From Betaproteobacteria bacterium (GTDB lineage Bacteria > Pseudomonadota > Gammaproteobacteria > Burkholderiales > Rhodocyclaceae): a DNA stretch of 64,000 nt. The position numbers and the translations under genes are program-made. A model generated the notes under the pieces. It was not told where the DNA came from, made no database searches, and saw nothing but the letters and a program-made list of their open reading frames with translations. The stretch lies in contig JADJBM010000013.1 of NCBI GenBank assembly GCA_016703785.1, positions 62,001 through 126,000 on the forward strand. Direction: 5' to 3'. Below, piece after piece: positions 18,603 through 25,858 of this stretch (positions within the stretch are counted from its first letter, which is position 1; each line of letters begins with the position of its first letter).

Positions 18603-18635
18603 CCCCCTCTCCCGCTGGCGGGAGAGGGCCGGGGA
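18603..18635. repeat. GC-rich hairpin between rhlE and fpr
   Basis: CCCTCTCCCGC-TG-GCGGGAGAGGG, a stem of about ten pairs without a T run in either direction. Possibly a REP-like element or a weak terminator. Confidence 0.5.
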
Positions 18636-18664
18636 GAGGGGATTGATGGGTTGCATGCTTGAAT

Positions 18665-20134
18665 CTACTTGTCTTGATCGGGCTTCGGCATGCCCCCCAG
18701 CAGCGCCGGCACGGCGCGCTTCGGCCGGTGGTGCGCGCGCTTCGGTTCCGGCGCCGTGTTCTGGGGGCTGACTTTCGGTTCGTAAGGCTTGCTCGGATCG
18801 AAATCCAGCTTGGGCAGCTTCGGCTTGGCCGGTTCGACACGGCGGGACGGCGGGCGCTCGCGTTCCTCGTCACGCCTGCCGCGCGGTTCGCGGCGCGGTG
18901 GAGCGGATTTTTCGCGGCTGCCTTCGCTTCTCTCGGGGCGGCTGCTTCCGCGACCGCGGCGGCCCTTGTCGGCGGCGGCGTCGAAATCCGGTCCCGGCTC
19001 GAAGCCCTGCACGAGCACCTGCTCGATCGGGCGCTTGATGAGCTTCTCGATCTCGGCCAGCTTGCCGCGTTCCTCGGGGCAGACCAGTGACGTCGCATCG
19101 CCCTCCTTGCCGGCGCGGCCGGTGCGGCCGATGCGGTGAATGTAGTCCTCCGGCACATGCGGCAGTTCATAGTTGATGACGTGCGGAAGATCGTCGATGT
19201 CGAGGCCGCGCGCGGCGACGTCGGTGGCCACCAGCACGCGGGCGGCGCCGCTCTTGAAGGCTTCCAGCGCCTCGCTGCGCTGCTGCTGGCTCTTGTCGCC
19301 GTGGATCGCCGTGGCCTCGATGCCCTGCTTTTCGAGATAAACCGCCAGCCGGCTGGCGCCGAACTTGGTGCCGACGAAGACCAGCACCTGCTTCAGGCTG
19401 CTGGTCTTGAGCATGTGCGCGAGGAGCTGCCGTTTGTGATCCTGCGCCACCGGGTGCATGCGATGCGTCACGGTCTCGGTGACGGCGTTGCGGCGCGCCA
19501 CCTCGATCAGCACCGGCGCCTTGAGCATGGAGTCGGCGAGCTTCTTGATCTCCTCGGAGAAGGTGGCGGAGAAGAGCAGGCTCTGCCGCTCCTTCGGCAG
19601 CATCGCGAGGATGCGCTTGATGTCGGGGATGAAGCCCATGTCGAGCATGCGGTCGGCCTCGTCCAGCACCAGTACCTCGACGCTGTTGAAGTTGACGCTC
19701 TTCTGTTGCACGTGATCGAGCAGGCGGCCCGGCGTGGCGACGACGATCTCGACGCCCTTCCTCAGCGCCTCCGTCTGCGGCTTGATGTCCACGCCGCCAT
19801 AGACGACGAGGTCGCGCAGCGGCACATATTTGCCGTAGGTCTGCACGCTCTCGTGCACCTGCATGGCCAGCTCGCGCGTCGGCGTGAGGATCAGCGCGCG
19901 CACCGGATGGCGGGCGGGCGAGGGGCTGGTGCTGGCATGGCGGGCGAGGCGCTGCAAGAGCGGCAGGACGAAGCCGGCGGTCTTGCCGGTGCCGGTCTGC
20001 GCGCCGCCCATGACGTCCTTGCCGGCGATGACGACGGGGATGGCCTGGGCCTGGATGGGGGTGGGTTCGGTGTAGCCGGCATCGGCGACGGCTTTGAGCA
20101 GTTCGGGCAGCAGCCCGAGTTCTTCAAATGTCAT
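18665..20134 (-). CDS. rhlE: DEAD-box ATP-dependent RNA helicase, RhlE type
   Basis: A 489-residue RNA helicase with the full motif set: Q motif (GYTEPTPIQAQAIP), motif I AQTGTGKT, PTRELA, TPGRLLD, DEAD in VLVLDEADRMLDMGF, SAT in LLFSATFS, and the C-terminal domain with ARGLDIDDLPHVINYELP and HRIGRTGRAG. A basic, disordered tail of about 120 residues follows, as in RhlE proteins that bind rRNA. The ATG at 20134 has GGAGAACCA before it. A copy of the bipartite repeat lies in the tail coding region (18752-18775). Confidence 0.93.
   Translation of the reverse strand: MTFEELGLLPELLKAVADAGYTEPTPIQAQAIPVVIAGKDVMGGAQTGTGKTAGFVLPLLQRLARHASTSPSPARHPVRALILTPTRELAMQVHESVQTYGKYVPLRDLVVYGGVDIKPQTEALRKGVEIVVATPGRLLDHVQQKSVNFNSVEVLVLDEADRMLDMGFIPDIKRILAMLPKERQSLLFSATFSEEIKKLADSMLKAPVLIEVARRNAVTETVTHRMHPVAQDHKRQLLAHMLKTSSLKQVLVFVGTKFGASRLAVYLEKQGIEATAIHGDKSQQQRSEALEAFKSGAARVLVATDVAARGLDIDDLPHVINYELPHVPEDYIHRIGRTGRAGKEGDATSLVCPEERGKLAEIEKLIKRPIEQVLVQGFEPGPDFDAAADKGRRGRGSSRPERSEGSREKSAPPRREPRGRRDEERERPPSRRVEPAKPKLPKLDFDPSKPYEPKVSPQNTAPEPKRAHHRPKRAVPALLGGMPKPDQDK
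18752..18775 (-). repeat. Bipartite motif copy 3
   Basis: Exact, spacer CCCCCAGAAC, in the rhlE tail on the coding strand (EPKVSPQNTAPE). Confidence 0.75.
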
Positions 20135-20291
20135 TGGTTCTCCTGAATCGGCCTGCGCTGATCGCTCAGCGTACCGGTTCAGGACACGAAAGAATTTTTT
20201 GAAAGCAGGGTCGGGATTGACCGGACAGGTTTGCGAGCGCTAACCGGCGAACGGGCAAACCAGATGCATTATACCCCCATCGGGGCCATCA

Positions 20292-21134
20292 TCATGAAAG
20301 CCCCTGCATGCGCAGGGCGCAACCATGCAGCGGGCTGGTCGGGTCGGCCAGTGCGTCCATGACAGTGAGGTGGTTATGGCCTTCAAGCGTGTGGTGGCCG
20401 GCGGCGCAGTGCGGCCAGGCCGCGCGGATCAGTCCGGTCTGGCGATGGAACTCCGCGCTTTCATGCTCGCCGACCGCGGTGTGCAGCGGCACGCCACGCG
20501 GCGGCGTGTAGCGCACCGGGCTGGCCTTGCGCGCGGCCCGGCGCGACAAGCGCAGGTCCTGCTTGAGGAAAGGTGTGTCCGCGACCGGTTCGAGGTCATA
20601 TACGCCGGACACGGCGAGCCCGCTCTTGAAGAGCCTGGGCGGCAGGTCCGCGGCGTAGGCGCGCCAGTCGGCCGCCAGCGTCATGGCGGCGAGATGCCCG
20701 CCGGCGGAATGTCCGGCGACATGCAGCCGGTCCGGGTCGGCGCCGAAGCTGCCGGCATTGCGCCAGCACCAGGCGCAAGCGGCCAGCGCTTCGCGCACGA
20801 TGTCCTCGATGCGGGCCTGCGGCGCCAGCGAGTAGTTGATGAGGGCGACGGCGGCGCCGGCGGCGAGGAAGGGCGGCGCGATGAAGGAGAAGTCGCGCTT
20901 GTCGAGCGAGCGCCACCAGCCGCCGTGGATGAAGACCAGCAGGGGCGCCCCCGGACGCTTAGGCGGAAACAGGTCGAGCGTCTGGCTTGGCTTCGGGCCG
21001 TAGTAGAAATCCGTTTCGCAGGGCAGGGCGTCGCGCGCCGCGGCCGATGATTCCGCCCAACGCGCGAAGATCTCCGGATGCTCCGGTATCGCGGCGCGGG
21101 CGTTGTACTGGCGGTCGAGCTCACGGGGTTTCAC
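20292..21134 (-). CDS. Alpha/beta hydrolase, kynurenine formamidase-like
   Basis: A 280-residue serine hydrolase. The oxyanion-hole motif LVFIHGGWWRS resembles the HGGYW of eukaryote-type kynurenine formamidases. The nucleophile elbow is VAGHSAGGHLAAM and the likely catalytic His is in LEGHNHLTVMD. I prefer the GTG at 21134 (KPRELDRQYNARA), because the upstream extension is low-complexity. The anthranilate-CoA genes 1.6 kb upstream make a tryptophan-to-kynurenine-to-anthranilate role attractive, but no kynureninase or dioxygenase is in the window. A general carboxylesterase remains possible. Confidence 0.75.
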   Translation of the reverse strand: MKPRELDRQYNARAAIPEHPEIFARWAESSAAARDALPCETDFYYGPKPSQTLDLFPPKRPGAPLLVFIHGGWWRSLDKRDFSFIAPPFLAAGAAVALINYSLAPQARIEDIVREALAACAWCWRNAGSFGADPDRLHVAGHSAGGHLAAMTLAADWRAYAADLPPRLFKSGLAVSGVYDLEPVADTPFLKQDLRLSRRAARKASPVRYTPPRGVPLHTAVGEHESAEFHRQTGLIRAAWPHCAAGHHTLEGHNHLTVMDALADPTSPLHGCALRMQGLS

Positions 21135-21165
21135 ACCGCGATGGTAACGCCGATTCAACTTGACA

Positions 21166-22643
21166 TCAGCCTTTGTGCAGCGGCAGTGTGAAGTGGAAGG
21201 TGGCGCCGGCGGCGGGCGCGGCCTCGGCCCAGACGCGGCCGCCATGCCGTTCAACGATGCGCTTGACGATGGCCAGGCCGACGCCCGTTCCCGGGAACTC
21301 CGGTTCGCGATGCAGTCGCTGGAAAAGATGGAAGAGCTTTCCAGCGTAGGCCATGTCGAAGCCGGCGCCGTTGTCGCGCACGAAGCAGTGCACCATGCCG
21401 TCCTCGACTGTGGCGCCGATCGTGATGGCGGGCGCGTCGCGGCCGGCGGAGAACTTCAGTGCGTTGGCAATCAGATTGGCGAAGATCTGGCGCACCATGA
21501 CCGGATCCCCTTCAGCCGTCGGCAGGTCGGCGATATCCAAGCGGGCGCCGGGATGGGGCTCGGAGAGTTCGCGTACCAGGGCCTCCGCCATGGGCTTGAG
21601 CGGGATGGCCTCCTTCTTCATGGCGGCGCGCGCGGTGCGCGCATAGTCGAGCATGTCGTCGATGAGTTGTCCCATCTTCTCGGCGTTGTGGCCGATGCGG
21701 TCCAGCATGCGTTGCTGTTCGGGGTCCAGCGCCTCCCCCTGGGCTTCCTTCAGCAGGTGGGCATAGCCGTTCAAGGCGCGCAGGGGCGCGCGCAAGTCGT
21801 GGGATACGGAGTAGGAGAAGGATTCAAGCTCGGCCAGGGCGCGCGTCAGTTCCTCCGTCCGCACGGCGACGCGGCACTCGAGTTCGGCATTCATGTTCGC
21901 CACCGAGGCGGCCCATTCCCGCTGTGCGGCGGCGTGCTGCCGGCCGCGGCGATAGGCCGCGCCGATGCCGGCGAGGCCGACCAACCAGATGACGCCGTGG
22001 CTGAATGCAATGCCCTGGACGGTTTTTCGGTTGATGGCCTGATAGGGCGCCAGCGGCACGCTCGTCGAGATCGCGCCGGCGATGTCACCCTCCTTGTAGG
22101 CGGTGTGGCAGGGCAGGCAACCGGAGGCGACAAAGAAGGGCCGCAAGGCCCGCAGGTACGTGCCGTCGGCGCCGGTGACGACCTCGACGCGATCCTGTCC
22201 GCTCGCCAGCGAATCCAGTTCCTTGCGTTCCCAGGCGTCGGCGGTGTTCTGCGGATTGAGCGGCGTGAGGGAAACGATGCGCGCGCGTCCGCGCGAAGGA
22301 TCGACCAGGCGTGATTGCACTTCGCGCAGGACGAAGGCGGGGTTGAGCAGGGTCAGGGGCTGGCCGCCGGTCGTCGCGACATTTTTCAGGGGATGGACGA
22401 GGTAGGGGTCGCCGGGCGTTTTCTCGCTGGGCCGCACGTACACGCCGCCCTGGTCGACGAGCCATTGGCGATAGGCATTGTCGCGGTCCAGGGTCGCGAG
22501 CGCCTCCTTCCTGGCCGTTTCCTCCACTTCGTGTTTTTCCTGCCAGAGGTACCAGGCCAGCGAAGCCGCCACCAGCACGGTCCAGGTCCCAATCGTCAGA
22601 AACAGGTAGCGCCGGATGACCCGGGCGCATCGATGTTCGCCAT
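21166..22643 (-). CDS. c-type heme-containing sensor histidine kinase (Tll0287/DUF3365-like), start region frameshifted
   Basis: A membrane sensor kinase. After TM1 (about LFLTIGTWTVLVAASLAWYLW) comes a periplasmic domain of about 165 residues with one CxxCH site (GCLPCHTAYKEGD), like the DUF3365/Tll0287 heme-sensing fold. TM2 (FSHGVIWLVGLAGIGAAY), a coiled coil, the H box (FSYSVSHDLRAPLRALNGY) and an HATPase with VRDNGAGFDMAYAGKLF follow. The good start is ATG 22643 with AGGAGAAGGA upstream, but that frame stops after 15 codons. Adding one base in CCCGGG at 22620-22625 joins it to the kinase. As written, translation could only begin at GTG 22578, inside TM1. Likely senses redox state, oxygen or NO. 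Confidence 0.82.
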
Positions 22644-22764
22644 TCCTTCTCCTGTGCGGAGTGACTCGTGGCGTCGGGGTTTGCCCGGGGGTCTTTGCCC
22701 CCGTTGTCGAGAGGATGATAGCGCAGAACGCGGCCTGATTCGGCCTGTATCTACCCGGCGCCGG

Positions 22765-23160
22765 CTAGGCAGGCAGCATCGCCGTGACTTCGATCTCGAT
22801 CTTGGCGCCCACTTCGACGAAACCGGCGACCTGCAGGGCCGTCATGGCGGGGAAGTGGCGGCCGATGAGCTCGCGGTAGACCTCGCCGATCTCGCCCAGG
22901 CGCGCGTTGTATTCGTCCTTGTCTTCGAGGTACCAGTTCATGCGCACGATGTGCTCGGGTTTTGCGCCCGCTTCGGCGAGGATGGCGACGATGTTGGTCA
23001 GTGACTGGCGTACCTGGCCGACCAGGTCGTCGGTCTGGAAGACCTCCTTGCTGTCCCAGCCCACCTGTCCGGCGACGAAAAGCATGCGGCCGGCGGCAGA
23101 GACGCCGTTGGAATAGCCTTTCGGCCGCGTCCAGCCGGCCGGGTTGAGCATCTGCATCAT
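22765..23160 (-). CDS. RidA/YjgF-family protein
   Basis: A 131-residue RidA-family protein. It has AAGRMLFVAGQVGWD, the conserved Arg in HIVRMNWYLED and FPAMTALQVAGFVEVGAKIEIEVTA near the end. Family members hydrolyse reactive imines and enamines; members inside aromatic pathways often act on pathway-specific intermediates. Here it would suit the amino or imino product of 2-aminobenzoyl-CoA oxidation-reduction (inference). ATGATG at 23160 overlaps the thioesterase stop, with AGGAGGG upstream. Confidence 0.88.
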   Translation of the reverse strand: MMQMLNPAGWTRPKGYSNGVSAAGRMLFVAGQVGWDSKEVFQTDDLVGQVRQSLTNIVAILAEAGAKPEHIVRMNWYLEDKDEYNARLGEIGEVYRELIGRHFPAMTALQVAGFVEVGAKIEIEVTAMLPA

Positions 23161-23627
23161 GAGTCCCTCCTGTGATTGTTGATGTCGAGTTGTCCTTGCT
23201 GGAACGCCTGCATGAGTCCGCGCAGGTCGTCCGGCACGGGTTGCGCCCGCTGGGGGTCGAGATCCATGGCAACGAGGACGAAGCGGGCGCGCAGCCGCTC
23301 TTCCTGCTTGTAGCGGCAGTCGACGACGATATCCATCGAGCTTTTTCCCAGCCGCTCCAGCCTCAGCCCCAGGGTGATGATCTCGCCGATCTTGGAGGGC
23401 GCGGAGAACTCGCAATTGAGGCTGACGATGGGGAAGCCGAGTTTGTGCTCGGTGATGTAGCGGGCGTAATTGACGCCCAGGCCCTGGTTGAACCAGTCCT
23501 CCACCAGGCCGTTGAACATGATGAAGTACTGCGGATAGAAGACGATGCCGGCCGGGTCGCAATGGGAAAAACGCACCAGCATGTCGCTGTAGAAGGTGTC
23601 GCCGAGGATGCGGCAGTTCTCGCTCAT
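23157..23627 (-). CDS. Hotdog-fold acyl-CoA thioesterase (4-hydroxybenzoyl-CoA thioesterase type)
   Basis: A 156-residue hotdog protein. VRFSHCDPAGIVFYPQYF contains the catalytic Asp of the 4-hydroxybenzoyl-CoA thioesterase family, followed by VEDWFNQGLGVNY. In the aerobic 2-aminobenzoate-CoA pathway such a thioesterase would recover CoA from dead-end aryl-CoA esters. Start at ATG 23627 (MSENCRILGDTF); the longer frame is ligase DNA out of phase. The stop overlaps RidA (ATGA). Confidence 0.85.
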   Translation of the reverse strand: MSENCRILGDTFYSDMLVRFSHCDPAGIVFYPQYFIMFNGLVEDWFNQGLGVNYARYITEHKLGFPIVSLNCEFSAPSKIGEIITLGLRLERLGKSSMDIVVDCRYKQEERLRARFVLVAMDLDPQRAQPVPDDLRGLMQAFQQGQLDINNHRRDS

Positions 23628-25284
23628 GTCGTGTCGTGCTCCTTTGGCGCAGCCTGAAGCGCTGCAGTTTGCCCGTCTCGGTGCGCGGCAGGGCCGCGAC
23701 GAACTCGACGGCGCGGGGATATTTGTAGGGCGCCACGGTGCGCTTGACGAAGTCCTGCAGGTCGCGCGCCAGCGCCGCGACCGGCGCATGGCCTTCGCGC
23801 AGCACGACATAGGCCTTGACGATCTGGCCGCGCTCGTCGTCCGGCACGCCGACCACGCCGCACTCGGCCACCGCCGGGTGCTGCAGGAGCGCGTCTTCGA
23901 CTTCGGGCCCGGCGATGTTGTAGCCGGCCGAGACGATCATGTCGTCGGTGCGCGCCTGGTAGAAAAAGTAGCCGTCGGCGTCCATCGAGAAGGCGTCGCC
24001 GGTGAGGTTCCAGCCGTCCTGCACGTACTGACTTTGGCGCGCGTCGTCGAGATAGCGGCAGCCGGTCGGCCCCTTCACCGCCAGTTTGCCGACGGTGCCC
24101 GGCGGCAGTGGTTTTCCGTTTTCATCGACGATGCGCGCGCGGTAGCCGGGGACCACCTTGCCGATGGCGCCGCGGCGGACTTCCGACGGCGGCGAGGAGA
24201 TGAAGATGTGGATCATCTCGGTGGCGCCGATGCCGTCGATGATCTCGATGCCGCTGGCCCGCTTCCACAGCTGGCGCGTCGCGTCGGGCAGCGCCTCGCC
24301 GGCGGAGACGCACTTCTTCAGGCGGCCGATGCCGTCCTTTTGCGCCAGTGGCGCCATCAGGCGCCAGAAGGTCGGCGCGGTGAAGCAGATGGTGGCCTTG
24401 AAGTCGCGGATCGTCTGCAGCAGCGTGTCGGGCAGCAGCCTCTCGACCAGCACCGTCGAGGCGCCGAAACGCAGCGGGAAGCACAGCAGGCCGCCGAGGC
24501 CGAAGGTGAAGGCCAGCGGCGGCGTGCCGCAGAAGATGTCGGTCGCCCTGGGCTTGAGCACCGAACGCGGGAAGGTGTCGCACATCGCCAGCACGTCGCG
24601 GTGGAAGTGCATGGTGCCCTTGGGCTGGCCGGTGGTGCCGGAGGTGAAGGCGATCAGCGCCACGTCGTCGGCCGCGGTGTCGACGTTGTCGAAGGTGTCC
24701 GGCTTGTCCTTGATCAGCGCTTCGAGGGCTGCGGAGCCGTCGCTGCCGAAGGCGACGATGCGCTTCAGGTCCGGGCAGTCCGGCCGCGCCAGTTCGAGCT
24801 CATCGAGCAGGCGCGCGTCGCACAGGGCAAGGCTGCAGCGCGCCTTGACGGCGATCTGTGTCAATTCCTTGGCGCGCAGCAGCGGCATGGTGGCGACGAC
24901 GATGCCGCCAGCCTTGACGATGCCCAGCCAGCAGGCGGCCATCATCGGGTTGTTCGGCCCGCGCAGCAGCACGCGGTTGCCGGACACCAGGCCGAGGTCC
25001 TCGGTGAGTGCGCGAGCGATGCGGTTGGCGCGCGCGAGCAGCTGGCGGTAGGTACAGGCGATCGGGCGGCCGTCGACCGGCGCCCAGATCGCCGGCCGCT
25101 CGCCGTGACCGGCGGCGACCATGCGGTCAAGCAGCTCGACGGCGCAGTTCAGGCGCGGCGGGTACTGCAGTTCGGGCCGCTCGAAGACCAGTTCGGGCCA
25201 CTGCTTGCGCGGCGGCAGGTTGTCCCGGGCGAAAGTGTCCCGCCGGGACTTCCTTTGGTCGTCGATGTGGCCGCTGGGGGTCAT
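23624..25284 (-). CDS. 2-aminobenzoate-CoA ligase (benzoate-CoA ligase family)
   Basis: AMP-forming acyl-CoA ligase of about 550 residues that activates anthranilate with ATP and CoA. The AMP-binding motif is IAFTSGTTGQPKGTMHF, the adenylate region is GIGATEMIHIF, and the core hinge is YFFYQARTDDMIVSAGYNI. The catalytic Lys is in LPRTETGKLQRFRLR. After this motif the frame has no stop and runs on, out of phase, through the thioesterase into RidA (871 codons in total). One extra base at about 23646-23651 would give LRxPKEHDTT and a TGA overlapping the thioesterase ATG, so I infer a frameshift. Residues 8-15 are encoded by a dispersed repeat that looks inserted. Confidence 0.85.
24012..24035 (-). 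repeat. Bipartite motif copy 4
   Basis: AAAGTCAG-N10-ACGGCT (one mismatch), spacer TACGTGCAGG, in the CoA ligase coding strand (RQSQYVQDGW). Confidence 0.65.
25238..25262 (+). repeat. Copy of the GGGACTTCCTTTGGTCG repeat inside the ligase 5' end
   Basis: TCCCGCCGGGACTTCCTTTGG then TCGTC, matching the intergenic pair at 35584. On the minus strand it encodes DDQRKSRR, eight residues between MTPSGHI and DTFARDNLPP of the CoA ligase. Confidence 0.7.
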
Positions 25285-25291
25285 GCGATGC

Positions 25292-25798
25292 TCAGCCTTC
25301 CCTGTCCTGGCTGGCGACATGCTGCTTGAGCTGCGCCAGGAGCAGGTAGAGCTGATCCTTTTCCTTGTCGCCGAGGCCATCGAAGAGATTGACGATCCAG
25401 TCCTCGTGCTCGTCGGCCCATTGTCTGAAGACGCGACGCCCTTCCTTGGTGAGCTTGACGATGTAGGCGCGGCGGTCCTTCGGATTGTCCTCCCGCACGA
25501 CCAGACCTTCGGCGACGAGCTGGTCGGTAATGCCGGTGACGTTGCCGCCGGTGACCATCATGCGCTTGGACAGTTCGCCCATCTTGAGGCCTTCCGGATG
25601 GCGCTCGAGCTGGGACATCAGGTCGAAGCGCGGCAGCGTGGTCTGGAAGTTCACGCGCAGCCGGCTGCGCACATGCGCCTCGATGAGGTTGGTGCAGGCC
25701 AGCATGCGCAGCCACAGCCGCAGCGCAAAATGATGGTCGTCGGTGACCCGCGTCTCGTGGTCGATGCGCTGGGTCGGTGGTCGTTGCGATTTGCTCAT
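25292..25798 (-). CDS. MarR-family transcriptional regulator
   Basis: A 168-residue winged-helix regulator. Its core is LPRFDLMSQLERHPEGLKMGELSKRMMVTGGNVTGITDQL, with the wing DNPKDRRAYIVKLTKEGRR. It lies 7 bases before the ligase start and just after the monooxygenase gene, so it is embedded in the anthranilate-CoA operon and most likely represses it until an aryl-CoA inducer binds. Its operator may lie in the AT-rich region at 28190-28260. Confidence 0.9.
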   Translation of the reverse strand: MSKSQRPPTQRIDHETRVTDDHHFALRLWLRMLACTNLIEAHVRSRLRVNFQTTLPRFDLMSQLERHPEGLKMGELSKRMMVTGGNVTGITDQLVAEGLVVREDNPKDRRAYIVKLTKEGRRVFRQWADEHEDWIVNLFDGLGDKEKDQLYLLLAQLKQHVASQDREG

Positions 25799-25858
25799 TT
25801 CATTTCTCCCCGCCTGTTAAGGCGACCATTGCATTACAAAATCGAAAAAAGCCGGCGT

